A stretch of DNA of 64,000 nt from Carettochelys insculpta (GCF_033958435.1 NC_134137.1:250340501-250404500); one strand, 5' to 3'. Numbered from the stretch's first letter, positions 33,608-46,150 are shown. Numbers and translations are program-made. Notes: a model not told the origin generated them from the letters alone.

Positions 33608-34934
33608 TACAAATTCTGCTTCACCAAACTAATGCTATAATGCTACAATGACTAGCAGTTTTCACCCTGAATATCAAACTGTCTGGGCCAGAAAATTAAG
33701 ATTACGTAAAAAGAATATACACATGCAACAAAAGATCTACTCAAAACTTTGATGGGTATCAAACAGCAAACTTTGATGGATAACAGCAAAGTTTAATACT
33801 TGACCTTTGTTGAAGTGTACCAAACCCGTACGTCTACTGACACTCACTGCATAAGTTTTTTGGCACTTCCTGCACAGAGGCCAAGGACTGAATGAATGTA
33901 CATAGACACTATAGTACTTTCCTTGGCCCTTGTGATTTTTCCAGGGCGCAGAAGAAACCTAGTAGTGGGATACCATGCAGAACGCTTGTACTGCAGTTGC
34001 TCTCACAAAAGCGGAGGAAGTTTGAATCCGGGCTTCAGTCTTCTCATTCTGGCACTTGGTGTGAGCTGCAATTCCATGATTAAAAAAAATAAGCAGACAT
34101 TCACTACAATAGTACTAATTATTTGGGTCATGTGTGACTAGCAAGAATAGGATGAAATGGCACAAAACAGAAATATCCAACAGGAGCCAATCCAGCCAAC
34201 CAATGTATTCACTAGAATGTTCTGCTGGAAGTGGGTGGAGGAGAATGAGTTTAACAAATTAAACCCACACAATTTAACAACTGGAGCAAGCAGACTTGTA
34301 AAGCACAGTTAGAGAGCCCTATATACTCTTCCACAGACTGGCATCACATTACGTGGTGTTCTTTCTGGTGAGGAAGCTAAAATGAAGGCAAATTGTATGC
34401 ATAGTACATTAGAAAGCTCTGAATTTAAGGAGATATGCCTTTAATTGAAGGCACTTCCATGCGAGAAAAGGGAGAACTAAAGATTCATTGCAGTTTCAAA
34501 TGTAGTAATACATTTGTGCTTATTAGTAATCTATGTCCATACACAGTCTACGATTTATGGCTGTTTTGTATCAACATCTGTTTAAAAAAACAAGAACATT
34601 TATCTTCTAATGGCTATACCAGATGTTGTGTACAAGCCGAAGGATTGCATTAGAAATAACTCTATTCCAAAGCATTTCTCCTCAAACCTTAGCCACTACT
34701 CACAACTGACAAAGCTGTAGATAGGTGCAAAATAAATTTATGTCATCATTGTGAGCTTACAGGTGATCAGTCCTCAGTTTTAAAGGCAGAGGTAAGATGA
34801 CAGAGAAATCAGAACAGTATAGGGGTGGGCAATGAACCCTGTGGACATACACCACAGAGAGGCAGAATGTGAGAAGATAGAAATTGGAGAGGGCAGGGAG
34901 TCTGGAAACAAGTTGGGCCTTCTCTGTGTATAAA

Positions 34935-35090
34935 AGCTAGGCTGTTTTAACTACACCAGTGTGAGGAAGCATGTCTTTCCCACAAAAGCTCATTACGTAA
35001 TAAATACATTGGTTAGTCTTTAAGGTGCTACAGAACTGCTTGCTAATTGTGAAGCTACAGACTAATGTGGCTACTCCTGTGAGTCTACAC
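34935..35090 (-). repeat. Foldback retroposon, partial copy
   Basis: CACAAAAGCTCATTACGTAA, ATAAATACATTGGTTAGTC, AAGGTGCTACAGAACTGCTT and the head-like ACAGACTAATGTGGCTACTC match one arm plus head of the family at 7927. The other arm is largely missing. Confidence 0.6.
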
Positions 35091-35199
35091 CAATATAGTT
35101 AAAGATACGTGCTCCCCCAGCGTGGAGGGATGCTTTTGTGACAGTACTAATACCAGTACAGCTATTCTCACACAGGCTGGGGAATAAGCAATTCTGATA

Positions 35200-36400
35200 T
35201 AATTACATGTAGGTCTGTAGATGACTTAGACGATGTAGATGTCTCGAGGTCCCTAAGTCCAGCCCCCTGGGCTGAGGCAGTACCAAGAACCCTAGGCCAC
35301 ACTTGACAACAGTTTGGATAACTGCTCGTCCAAAGCTTCCGGGGCTGGGGATTCCACAATCTCCCTTGGGAGCCTATTCCAGAGCTTTAACTACCCTTAG
35401 AGTTAGGCCAGCTCTGTGCTACTGGAGAAAGTTGTCCTAAGATACACACCTCCAGCTAGGAGAAGGCCATAGCAGAAGTACCTTAGGTTGAACTTCTGCA
35501 GCATCACCAATGCGAGAGGTTGACAGAAGAAACTCTCCCATCAACTTCCCTTACTCCTCATGCTCCAGTGGAATACTGGGGTAGATCAGTGGTTGATTTA
35601 GTCCATCCTTACTAGGCCCAATAAATCAAACCCCAGGAGGCTGATCTCCTGGTGTGGGAAGACGAGCCCTTAGAAAGTTTTTTCCCTGATACTTGACCTA
35701 GATCGCCCTTGCTGCAGATTGAGTCTGTTACTCCTTACCCTGCCTTCCGTGGCCATGCAGAGCAATTGGCTTCAGTCCCCTTATAAATAACCCTTAACGT
35801 TTTAAGAGTGTCTATCTGGTCTCCCATCCGGTGCCTTCCGGAAATTGAATTTTAACAGTCTGATTCTTTTTAAACACCCCCCACCCCACCTTCATACATC
35901 AGGGTTTGTGATCTCTCCCCCCTGTCTGGCCGTGTTCCAGTCTGCCCCCATCTTTACTGAAGTGTGGTGCAGAGAACTGGACACAATGCACCAGCTAAGG
36001 CTCCGCCAGTGCCCAGTGGGGCAGGGGAATAATCACCTCCTGTGACTAACATATGACACTCCTGTTAATACTGCCCAGAAGACCATTCGTCTGTCACAAC
36101 TGCATCACTCTGTTTGCTCATATTTTAATGTAGGCTTTACTGTACTACCCTACCCACCCAGCAGTATTACCACCCCTAGCCAGTTACCCCCCCCCATCCC
36201 CCATTGCGTAGTTGTTTTTGATATTTCCTTCCCCTTTTCATTTTGTTTATTTTAGTTATTTGTCAAGATTGTTTGTAATTCTAATTTTGTCCTCAAACAT
36301 GCTAGCAACCCCTTCCAGTCTTGCATCACCTGCAGATTTTATAAAACATGCGCTCTCTCCACTTCACTAACCAAACCAGTAAGGAATTTTGCAGTAGTAG
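35200..36400 (-). mobile_element. Older CR1 LINE remnant
   Basis: AGTCCAGCCCCCTGGGCTGA is followed by GGGGATTCCACAATCTCCCT and TCCAGAGCTTTAACTACCCT, the antisense wording of the CR1 ORF2 C-terminus. Further on are TGGACACAATGCACCAGCTA (EYCVQ region) and CATCACCTGCAGATTTTATA (the FADD region in antisense). It is heavily mutated and runs antisense to ITPR2. Confidence 0.75.
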
Positions 36401-36448
36401 AATTGTTTTAGTAAAATGTTAGGCCCTGAACTGAATTATACCTGTTTT

Positions 36449-36475
36449 AAAAAAAAAAAAAAGAAAGAAAGAAAC
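36449..36475. repeat. A-run and (GAAA)n tract
   Basis: About 14 A residues followed by three GAAA units. No retroposon body could be attached to it with confidence. Confidence 0.8.
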
Positions 36476-36589
36476 TGGCTGTAGAGCTAACTTCGGATAC
36501 AAGGAGCAAAGGGGTAAGCACCAGCATGAAGGTGAGAGTGGTGCATGATTAGTGGTGAAATTTGGGCACACTGAAGGAGAGGCTAGATG

Positions 36590-36900
36590 AAGTAACGCTA
36601 CTGCGTCGTGTGATTTATGACTGAAGGTATAGCTTTACTACCCAGAAGACTGAGCCAGTCAAGGACAATTTTCTGGGGTTTGGGTTTGCATGCCTAGTAA
36701 GGATACGCTAAACTGAACCATCAGGATTCACTAGTTGTCCCTAGTACTCCTCATTCTCATAAAGAGTAGGAAATGAGGACAGCCAGATAAGTCAATTGTA
36801 GATAAGCAATTCCAGCTACAGCAATTGGGTAGCTGGAATTGACTTATCTACAGTCAACTTTAAGGTCTAGGGTAGATCTGACCTAACATTATGGTACCCC
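36590..36900. repeat. MITE-like repeat with a short palindrome
   Basis: AGATAAGTCAATTGTAGATA with GCAATTCCAGCTAC is inverted immediately as GTAGCTGGAATTGACTTATC at about 36830. This resembles the internal part of TCGACTTATCTAC-type elements. The outer limits are uncertain. Confidence 0.45.
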
Positions 36901-37327
36901 AGTGGAGAATCAGCGTCCCTATTGTGCTAGGTGCATAAACTTGTCATTAAGGCCCAGGATCAGAGAGTTTATGGCTTAGGATCAGAAGAGGCAAGAGTAG
37001 AGGGTGAGAGACGATAAAGCACATTAGAATGTCACAGTTCTCCTCCATTGAGTCTGTGGCCGGAGATGATAAAGTGCTGGAACACAGAGCCCCAGTGTCC
37101 CCAGTGCCCTTTAATTCAATGCATGGCTAGAAAAATGCACAAGTTTGCACTAAAATTGCCCATTTTCACAGAGGCCGAGTGTCTGCACTGCCTACTGACC
37201 TCCATGCAGCAAAGCTCAGATGAAGCCACAGTGATGTGGATTTTGGTACCAGCCCTGTTCTAGCTTCGCCCCCCTCTTGCGCAGGGGAGTGGAAGGTGTG
37301 GTTTCAGAGCACTGTCAGGAAACCTTA

Positions 37328-37748
37328 AGTACACGTGCACTGCACAGCACCGGCAGCAGCTTGGAGAGGGTGCAGCACTGCACAGTGAAAGGCAGGTGAT
37401 GTCTCCACACTGCTGTGTATCAACCTGTCAACAAAAGGTGGTTGGAGTCTTTTCCCGCTGCCTTCCCCTGCCAGAACCTCTCCCTGCAGCTGGGAAAGGC
37501 TCTGGCTGCTCTCCGGACAGGAAAGGCTCCAGCAGCAGGAGTTGGAAGGACATTGTACTGCTGAGGCTCGCATGTTAGGCCGGGGAGGAGGCACTGCTTG
37601 TGGCTGCAGAGCACCACGTAGGATGCACACAAGGGCACAGGCACATCTGTACTTGCCTGTCTGTGTGGTTGTTTATACCTGTGCAAGGGGGGCATGCCCT
37701 GTGCATACTTCACACACCACAATAAGGAGCATGCAGTGTGGACATACC
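37328..37748. mobile_element. MITE, TSD TTA
   Basis: AGTACACGTGCACTGCA at the left is the diverged mirror of GCAGTGTGGACATACC at the right. TTA flanks both sides (37325-37327 and 37749-37751), the canonical Harbinger duplication. Inner motifs TGTCAACAAAAGG and CTGCACAG match those of the MITE at 10809. Overlapping frames on both strands are not genes. Confidence 0.65.
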
Positions 37749-38269
37749 TTAAATCAGGCAGGGAACCCCTTATCACAGTAGAGGAAGCCATGTTGTCGGG
37801 AGCAGCTAGTCTCCTACCAATCCCAGCTCATTGTCTCCCAACCTGCAGATACTGAACTTCACCTTGCACCTGTACAGAGGTTTCCATGATATCAGAAAGG
37901 AGAGTGGACAGTGTTTGAGGGGGGTGTCCTCTTCTTCTGCAGACCCATGCAGAGCTACTGCCTTCTAGCCCTCAACTCACGGGTACCATATGAGTGATTT
38001 GGCCCATACCTAGGGCCAAGGGCAGATAGAAATCAAACAAGCCACAAGACCGTGAGGTCAGCTAGAGCAGAGTTACTGGGGTAGCACAAACTGCAAATCA
38101 CAAGAGCTGGTGCCGTCTATTGGTGGAGGAGAGTAGACAGAACAATTCTACCTTCGTACAACTGTCGGAGGGAAGTACTGGGTACAGTTGTACTTAATTT
38201 GATTAACATTGCACACGGTGGCCAAGATTGTCAAAATCGGTTTTGGTTGTTTCCATTTTGGGGTGCCCC

Positions 38270-38985
38270 AAACTTAAAAAAAAAAAAAATCAAGCCCCTT
38301 AGGAATTGGTGGGCACCTTCCCTCTGAAAAAAGTCTAGGCATCCAAAACAGAGGCATCCGAGCGGCTAGCATGTGTTTGCTATTGCTCATTTTAAAAAAA
38401 CAAAAAAACCTTTTTCTGCCATACAGACATTCACCAAACTACCTAACCCCACATGGCAATGCCTGGATAATAATCATACAGTGCATTTGGTATTTTGGAA
38501 ATAAAGGTATATTCTACTATAGTCCACAGAAACATTTAATCAAATGAATTTACCCAAGTGTCAACAATTCCATGTTTCGATTACAACCGTCCTCGGCTGC
38601 CAAAAATATTTCTATTTCCTCTCCCATCAACCCCCACTCCTCCAGCTGCAGAGCTGCGGAATGGATCAGCACAATGGTAGACATTAGTGTTCGTACTGCG
38701 TAAAGACTTATCTGTAATTGCAGAGGTTTATTTTCCTTGAGTTATCATTCTCAGTGCATCTAGATTCTTAACAATTTGTAATTCTCTTCCCTATATTACA
38801 CAGGGCAGATTGCTTATCAAATACAGTCTCAACATTAACCTGTCAAACAGGATTTGCACAAAGCTATTCTGGATGTAGTTTAGAGTGCACGTTTATCAAA
38901 TACTGGATTAGCTGAATCATGCACTGAGCCACATTGTTACTGAGTGTGATTAAATCACAAAACAGTTGTGGCACTATGTCATAAC
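38270..38985. other. ITPR2 intron, repeat-poor
   Basis: Two A-rich runs (near 38276 and 38394) are followed by sequence in which I recognise no repeat. Nothing coding was seen. Confidence 0.45.
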
Positions 38986-38989
38986 ACAC

Positions 38990-39135
38990 ACGACAGAGCG
39001 TAAATCTTTAACCTTTTCCCCACAGCGGCTGTGGGAGCTCTGTACACAGCTGTATTCCAGAAGAGGTCTCGTCAGTGCCCTGGCATAATGGCAACAACAT
39101 TTCTCTCTCTCCCTCTCTCGGAAATACCTTGCTTG
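38990..39135 (-). repeat. Ancient L3/CR1 fragment
   Basis: GGAGCTCTGTACACAGCTGT, ATTCCAGAAGAGGTCTCGTC and AGTGCCCTGGCATAATGGCA correspond in antisense to the RT C-terminal block around EYCVQ. The fragment is very short and diverged, and antisense to ITPR2. Confidence 0.6.
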
Positions 39136-40580
39136 ACTGACCTTTACACTTACACAGTAACCTTTGTCTGAGGCACTCGGAGTGTTCCGTGTGTTTCTTT
39201 CGCAGTAACCCTTTGGGATAAATTAATAATTAAACCCTTTGTAAAATAATCAACATGATTCAACTTGCCCAGGACACCGAAACAACAAGTTTAGACCCTT
39301 AGAGCCAGACTTCCCCATGCAGTGCTCTGATCACAAGACTGGGTGTGCATTATGCTCGTGAATCAGCCTTGACCACTTTCCCTCTCGAGTGAGATGGGTG
39401 AGGAAAGTGTCACCTTGTTGCTGTAACTTGGGATCATGGTCTGGGAAGAGCTAGAGACGATACCGCCTGCTTCCCCGGGACATTTGTGCAATGCACAGCA
39501 TAGCACGTCACTGCCGTGGCACTCCAACCTCATGGTTAAGGCAGTCAGAAAACAGCCATTAAACTGGCTTCAGCCTATTAGTGCCTCCATCCTATGCATC
39601 GGCCTACTTTTTCCTGTTTCTCTAGTTATTAAAAGCTCAGCCCAGTCTTTCCTGCTGGTTGCTGTTGGTCACTCAGCTCTTGCCTGGTAAACCAGAAATA
39701 CTTTCCTCTTATTCCACCTGGAGCAGGATTCAGCTCAGCGGGAGAGCTCAGCTGAAGCCAGTTGGCTGCATGCACAGAGATGGTTCAGCAAAGACTTTGC
39801 CCAGAGTTTCCATGCTTTGTTAAACTCCTGAACACCTTTTCTTTAAAAAAAAAAAAAAAAAGTCCAACGTTTTCCCTAATGCCTCAACTCTACCTTCTGA
39901 CAGAATAACCCATCCAAGGGTGGCAGGGTGCAGAAAGCTTCATGAGGGGAGACGTGCAGAGTTTGTTCTGAATGCACTTCCTCTCAGCGAAAGGGCTCGA
40001 GATACCTCAGAAAAGACAAGCAGCAATGCCACTAAGCACTACAGAGCCCCATGGAGCTGCAGATTTAGCCTGCAGTCCTAGAAAGCTGTATTCCCCCACC
40101 CCACAGAAGGATTCTCCAAGACAGGGCAGCAGTAATTTTTGCCAAAGCACTGCTGGCAGAAATTGCTGGAGGAGGGTGGAGAGAAGAGCTACTGATTCCA
40201 CACGGCAAGTGTCTGTCCTGCTTGTGCACAGTCTGTTTGGATAGCACCACCTGCTTTTTTTAGAGGAGCTGAACAACTGATGGAGTGGAGACTGCAGCTA
40301 CTTTCTGCTCCAGCTGCCTTTGTGCCTGGATAAAATCACTCTCTCACACACACAGGACCCTAGCATCTGGGCATGCACACAGACATGATCCCTCCCTCAT
40401 GCAAACATCTCATTCTGTCTATACAGGTCCATAACAGGATCTCCTAGGCCTTGCAAAATGCAACCAGTAACACCCTGACAGAAACCTGCCCTACATTCAG
40501 CCTTGTTTAAATTCTAAAGTTGTCCCTCTGTTTCCCAGCCAGCTAGATTTGGTTGGCACTTTCCAGCCATGTATTTTACT
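39136..40580. other. ITPR2 intron
   Basis: Intronic sequence with an A-run near 39845 and no exon, RNA gene or repeat that I can name. Short open frames at 39436-40276 look incidental. Confidence 0.45.
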
Positions 40581-41050
40581 CTGAGTTTGTCTACATTAGA
40601 GTTTATCTCGAGTTAATTTGTTGCCAATCACAGGCTGAGCCCTAAGGTAAGCTGGAACGAAGGTTTGCATGGCAGCCACAGTAGATGTTATGGACATGAT
40701 AATTACCTCAAGTTATCTGGCACTCCATTAAATTGTGGTAAAAGTTTCTGTAGATCTGTTCTAGAGAGCTTATCCACACTAAGGAACGAGGTGTGTTTTT
40801 AAAAAAGCAAGTGATAACTAAAGCATGATAGATACTGGTCGATTAGTTTTCACTCCTAATGTAGTCATGGCAAGTTGTAGCTTTAACATGGGTTATTAGC
40901 TGGTTAAGGGGAGCCCTACACACATGGATGTCCCAGAGTAAACTTTAGGGAATATTATCCAACCTAGCCTCTACAAAATAATTACCTACCTCAAGTTAGT
41001 TGGCAAGCAATCAACTCAAGGAAAAAATAATTCTAATGTAGCTAGGCAGG
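40581..41050. mobile_element. MITE-like inverted-repeat element
   Basis: GAGTTTGTCTACATTAGAGT, TTATCTCGAGTTAATTTGTT and GCCAATCA at the left are mirrored at the right by GGCAAGCAATCAACTCAAGG, AAAAAATAATTCTAATGTAG and CTAGGCAGG. The centre (about 40770-40930) contains a second set of TCCACACTAAGG / CCTACACACATGG ends and may be a nested element. It is non-coding. Confidence 0.55.
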
Positions 41051-41165
41051 CAATGAGCCAGTCTTCCAACAGTTGCACAGAAATTTCCCTATAAACCCTG
41101 TCTGTCAAGAAAACTCTGCAGTTCGAAATTTTCTAGTGTTATGATACAGTGTTTGGTCCCCACTA

Positions 41166-41383
41166 AAACTAACCAGCAGTCATGTAGCACTTTAAAGACT
41201 AACAAAATGATTTATTAGGTGATGAGCTTTTGTGGGGCAGACCCACTTCAGATTGGGAGAAGTAGGTCTGTCCCACGAAAACTCATCCCCCTAATAAATC
41301 ATTTTGTTAGTCTTTAAAGTGCTACATGACTGCTGGTTAGTTTTGTTAGAATACAGACTAACACGGCTACCTCTCTGTTACTA
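41166..41383 (-). mobile_element. Foldback retroposon, 10-bp TSD
   Basis: The direct repeat GTCCCCACTA lies at 41156-41165 and 41384-41393. The left arm AACCAGCAGTCATGTAGCAC, TTTAAAGACTAACAAAATGA, TTTATTAGGTGATGAGC pairs with the right arm GTTAGTCTTTAAAGTGCTAC, ATGACTGCTGGTT over about 76 bp with only a few mismatches. The unique head ACAGACTAACACGGCTACCT is at the right, so the copy lies on the - strand. It is an internally deleted version of the element at 7927. Confidence 0.8.
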
Positions 41384-41393
41384 GTCCCCACTA

Positions 41394-42355
41394 GTAAGTG
41401 CTGTCAGTATGGCAATCTGTAGCATCACAGAATACAGCAACAGCCACGTCCCCGACCATCTTTTCACCCTCTTGTTATAAAGCTTTGCAATTCACAGTGC
41501 ACCAAGAAAGTGAGTTAATATTGACCAACAGAAGTAAACAGTTCAGCAAGGGAATTTAATAACTGTGTGTGTTATGTGATTCAACCTATTCAAAGTATGC
41601 ATTTATATAGGAGACAGACTGGTGGAACAGAACATATTTCCTACTCTTCTGATAAATTCCAAATTTACTTAAAGTTTTGTGATACAAAAGTGCAGTTTGA
41701 GTGGGTTCTGGATGAGGTAACAGTAGCCTCTGTGGATTGCCAGCATCCAAAGAGCGCTGTTCAACCCACTCCACAGATAGAGTTCTGAACTCCCAAGCGA
41801 GAGGTTTGCAGTCAGTTGTTGGACTCATCACTTCATGGGCTGGCAGGAAGCACAGTATAAAAGTCAACTGTTTCACTTCACAGGGTCACTTTTCCATACA
41901 AATGGCTCAGCTGGCTCAGAGCCTTTCGCAGCAGTCCAAGCTCTTGGTCCTCAACCAACCTTTTGCCTTGACTTTGTCCAAGTCTTCTGGTTTGTAATCA
42001 CAGCCACAGACAACTAAAATGGGGTTTGCTAGGAGATCTTTACTGGCACTTTGTAGAAGCAAAACAGAGGCGGCCAGGGGCTCTTAATGCACTTTCACTT
42101 ATGCTGGGGCTGAAGTGATTCACAGCTGCTATAAGGAGTGCCAGCAGTTAAGGACCATGCCCAGTCTTCAGCTGTGTACTCCAGTCCCTCTGCCCTTTCC
42201 CCCCACACAAAAGCCAAGTGCTCCGTGCAGTGTGGGGAGCAGGTGGCACGAGGTGGCATAGAATACACAGACTGATATTAGACCCCAACATACCAGCACC
42301 GGCAATTCTTTCAGCTATAAATCACGTTCCTGTAACTATTTCAGTGTTCTATAGA
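41394..42355. other. ITPR2 intron
   Basis: No exon or repeat recognised. Overlapping short frames at 41567-42017 on both strands match nothing known to me. Confidence 0.45.
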
Positions 42356-42999
42356 CAGGGCCCTTCCAAATTCACTGCCCACTTTGGTCAATTTCAGTTA
42401 TAGGCATTTTAAAAAGTTGTAACATTTCATTATTATTTCAGATATTTAGATCTGAAATTTTCGTTGTTTTAATCGCAGGGGGTCCTGACTCAAAAATTAA
42501 TGGTGGTGGGGTTGCAAGGATAGTGTAGTAGGGTTTGCAGTACTGCTACCCTTACTCCTGTAGTGCTGCTGGGGCCAGTGCTGCTTTCAGAGCTCGGCAG
42601 AGGTAGCTGCTAGTCAAGGAGCCCAGCTCTGAAAGCAGCACTTCTACCAACAGCAGTGCAGAAGTCAGGGTGGCATGGTACTTTGCTGCTGCTGCTGCTG
42701 CCGCCACCGCCGCTGCTGTCCAAGTGGGACACCCAGTCAACAGAGCTGGGCTGCTGCACAAGGGCAACTGAAGTCATCACAGAAGGGTGGCAATACTGTG
42801 ATCCTGCTAAAATAGCCTTGTGACCCCACTTCAGCGACCTTTTGGATCAGGACCCCCAATTTAAAAAATCCTGATTTGCCCCATTAAATTTGTATAGTCT
42901 CTTGTGTGTCTTTATCCTGTACCAGATGTCACAGGGGGAGGAGACCAAATTTCATGGTCTGTGATGCATTTTCATGGCCATAAATTTGCTTGGGCCCTG
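42356..42999. mobile_element. hAT-like element with CAGGGCCC ends
   Basis: CAGGGCCCTTCCAAATTCA at the left is mirrored by TAAATTTGCTTGGGCCCTG at the right. Inner motifs GGGGGTCCTGACTCAAAAAT / TTGGATCAGGACCCCCAATT are also inverted. The flanks TCTATAGA and TGTATAAG agree at only 5 of 8 positions. A CTG/CCG trinucleotide tract lies at about 42685-42715. No transposase reading frame is present. Confidence 0.7.
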
Positions 43000-44166
43000 T
43001 GTATAAGTTAGAAACCAATAAAAACAAATTGCCCAAAAACAAACCCAATTGCTACTCAAAAAATGGGTGTTTCACAAGGCTGACATCAATACTCAGCAGC
43101 ACAAGAGCAGAAAGTCTGAAATAACGCTCATCTCCTGCCAGCCATGGTCAAGATTCACCTTGATGTTCAAATTGGCAAAAGGGAGTTGACACCACCTCTA
43201 TTTGCTGCCTTCTACAGTACTGCAGCACTGTGTTTTCTAATCTCCAATTCTTCAAGCAAGAATCACTAACACACAGACATACAACAATTTTCCAGGAATA
43301 TTCCAACCCAAATAGATGTAGCTTCAGTGATGTTCCCTGCATCACTTTCGAATTTGTGTTCTGCCAATATTCTATCAGACAAGTTCCTGGACAGATATGT
43401 TGACAAAAATAGGCACCAGTCCAGCAATGTACTTACACATAGTTTCAACTTTAAGTCCAAGACTACACATGTCCTTTCAAGTTCAGTGTATGGTTAAGTT
43501 CTTAGTATACCAGAAGATTCAGGGAAAATTACTGTTACTGTTGTAATCGTAAGTATACGCACCAGAACTGAAAAAAGATCTGTGTGCTCAATTAACACTC
43601 ACCAGCGGAGCTGGTGAAATGGGATTTGAATATGAATGAATGATTACTCACAGAAAAGTGGATTTTGCATGTGCATGATAAATCATCATGAGATTCCTGT
43701 GTTTACAAAGCACAGAACTAGAGAAGGCCGCATTTCACAAGCGTATGAGGTTGGCAGCTCCATGCTGCAAAATGCCATGAAGCAGGACATTTGTACTCCC
43801 TTCACATTGTGTAATTCTGGTGTGACAGGACCAGAAACAACTGAATGAAAATGTATTAGAGCCCTCAGATTAAGTACAGAAAAAACTTTCAGGATTTCAA
43901 GTTTACTTTTAGAGTTTTTTTGATGCCACCAAAATACAAGTAGACTAGCAGTGTCCATTCCTACGTTCCCCTTCACCTGCATATTCTTCAAAGAGCAAAA
44001 CCTAACAATATAAGCAGCACAGCTCTTGACTCCAGAGTATCTTGGGTTCGTTTGGGTCCCAGTGCAAGCACCCCACTTGTCTGGCTAGGGAAGTATGTCT
44101 AACTGCATGGGGAGTCTCCAAGTCACTGCAGGATATGTGGGAGCCTGGAAGGAAGATGCTCTAGAG
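43000..44166. other. ITPR2 intron
   Basis: Intronic sequence without an identifiable exon or repeat. Short frames at 43148-43991 look incidental. Confidence 0.45.
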
Positions 44167-44470
44167 AAGTGTTTCTTAAACTATGTTCCACAGACCACTG
44201 GTGTTCTGTGAATAACTTGCAGGTGTGCTGCGAGTGTTGGAAAAAATAATTCATAGTTTTACAATAAATAACCATTTTACAGTGATAACAGTAATGGAAA
44301 ACACTGAAATTTTATTTCTACATCTCGTGAGAATGGTAGTAATCTAGCGACACAGCAGGGTTCATTAACATTGCGCTAGCGTCCCCTCTCTACGGCAGCG
44401 TAATAACTAGCAACAACATGTGGTGCATGTGCTACGCCAGTGTGGTGGCTCTGCTGTTTAAGAAACACTG
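44167..44470. mobile_element. Short hAT MITE, 8-bp TSD
   Basis: AAGTGTTTCTTAAAC at the left and GTTTAAGAAACACTG at the right are inverted. CTCTAGAG (44159-44166) and CTCCAGAG (44471-44478) form an 8-bp duplication with one mismatch, the hAT signature. It is about 304 bp and non-coding. A lone left end of the same family lies at 45868. Confidence 0.8.
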
Positions 44471-44478
44471 CTCCAGAG

Positions 44479-45636
44479 CACAGCTTGGTACACCTAAAGA
44501 AAACCAAGAGGTGCCATATGTATGCCAGTACAATTTCCTGCTGTCAAAGATACAATCTGGATATAACCTATTTGCATGTGGAAGTTAGAGCCTCTGTGTT
44601 GCAACACTCTACCAGACACGGGAACCATTTCCCCTGTCTCATGCTTTAAGGAACACTAGATGCTCATACCATCCTGGAACTAGAGGATTCCCTGGGCACC
44701 TCTTCCATTCCCTAGCAGGGCTATATTCCTTCTCTGCACCCCCTATATCCATTATATCCCACACACATGCTCAAGAACGGTTCAGCCAGTCCAAATTCAT
44801 GCTGAAAAATACCCTTTATACTACTGCACCCCAGCTTGCATAAGCTATTCACGGCATGGCTTTAAACAGTGTCTATGTCAGTCACCCCCCACTTGTCAGT
44901 AACGGAATCTGTCTGTGCTGCCCCCTAAACTCCCACCACCGTTTCTACACGGTCAAGGCTTCCCCAGCATTGGGGACTGGGCTGCGTCTGAGGACAGAGC
45001 GTAATGGAGCAGAGCAGTGGCTGGGGTCAAAGCTGATGAGCTGGTGGTAGAGAGGGAATGAAGGCAGAGGCTGAGTGGAGGTGAAGCAGGGAGCAGAGTG
45101 GAGCTGCAGGTGGTTTAGAGCTGGCCTGGAGGCAGAGCAGGATTTGGGGCTGAACAGTGCTGGAAAAGGAACTAGTCTGGAGGCAGAGCAGAGCTGGAAG
45201 CCTGTGCTTTCCTCCCGCCACTCCTGACAGCTGGCCCTAGCCCTGCTGTGCACCCTCCCCTAGAATTCCTCCACACCCCATTCAAGTCTGGGGACCTCTG
45301 GTATATAGCTACAAATGGTGTGAGGTATACAGAAAGGTGGGATTCCAAGGGTAGTAAGGCAACCTCTGTTTCTGTCCCGAGGTCACAAATCTGGCCTCAC
45401 TAAAGTCAATGGGAGTTTAGTCACTGACCTCAGGGAGACTAAGATTTTGGCCTAGAAGTTTTCGTTGTGGACAGAAAACATTTGAGTATTGTCGTTTCCT
45501 GTTTTAATGTCCCTTAGTCTCTCTTGCTGTGGGTGTGATGCAGGAGAAACCCACATGGTTCTCCGTTGAGAACTCCAGGCTAATAAAATTAGATAAACCT
45601 CGACTGACATATCTTTTTATACTTATTCACTGGTAG
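44479..45636. other. 3' end of the 28.6-kb ITPR2 intron
   Basis: Contains a short imperfect repetition of CTGGAGGCAGAGCAG near 45125-45190. A segment at 45385-45455 (AAAGTCAATGGGAGTTTAGT) looks like a widespread amniote repeat. It ends with a pyrimidine-poor tract and TAG at 45634-45636, the acceptor of the next exon. Confidence 0.5.
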
Positions 45637-45798
45637 GAGAAGAATTTGGACTGGTTTCCTCGAATGCGAGCCATGTCCCTGGTGAGCAGCGAAGGGGACA
45701 GTGAGCAAAATGAAATTAGAAACCTGCAAGAGAAGTTGGAGTCAACCATGAGTCTTGTAAAACAGCTGTCCAGTCAGCTTGCTGAACTCAAGGAACAG
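45637..45798 (+). CDS. ITPR2: ITPR2 exon: C-terminal helix and coiled coil
   Basis: This 162-bp, 54-codon exon is phase 0 at both ends and flanked by GGTAG and GTAAGC. It encodes [40 protein letters not shown] and [27 protein letters not shown] is invariant in IP3 receptors. The heptad-rich part that follows forms the four-helix C-terminal bundle linking the pore to the cytosolic IP3-sensing domains. [10 protein letters not shown] and [15 protein letters not shown] match type 2. The exon sits 28.6 kb downstream of the previous one; its fit in phase and sequence leaves little doubt. Confidence 0.97.
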
Positions 45799-45867
45799 GT
45801 AAGCGCGAGAGGGCTACAAGTGGGGACAGGGGCACAGAGCTCCTGGCCACTGCCCTAGAGCTCTACA

Positions 45868-46150
45868 GTAGTGTTTCTTAAACTAAGGGGCTGGAGCCCC
45901 AGACCCCTTTAAGTTGCTGCTAGAATGCTGTTCCACCTGGCTCTGAGGACTGGGAGAATGGGGCGTGCCATGGTCCCCTCCTTCTGCCAAAGGCCACACC
46001 CCTTCCATGGGTGCAGAACCAGCCCCTCTCCACACCTTGTTCTGGAGCCCACAGTGGCTGTCATCCCAGCAAGGCAGGCATTTCTGAGATGCATACAATA
46101 CAGCCTATACCTGTTCCTCCACTCCAGCCGCGGACACACAAGTCCATTCT
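45868..46150. repeat. hAT MITE, unpaired left end
   Basis: AGTGTTTCTTAAACTAAGGG matches the left terminus of the element at 44167. GGGGCTGGAGCCCCAGACCC follows it. No right terminus is visible before the last exon at 46339, so the right edge given is approximate. Confidence 0.45.
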
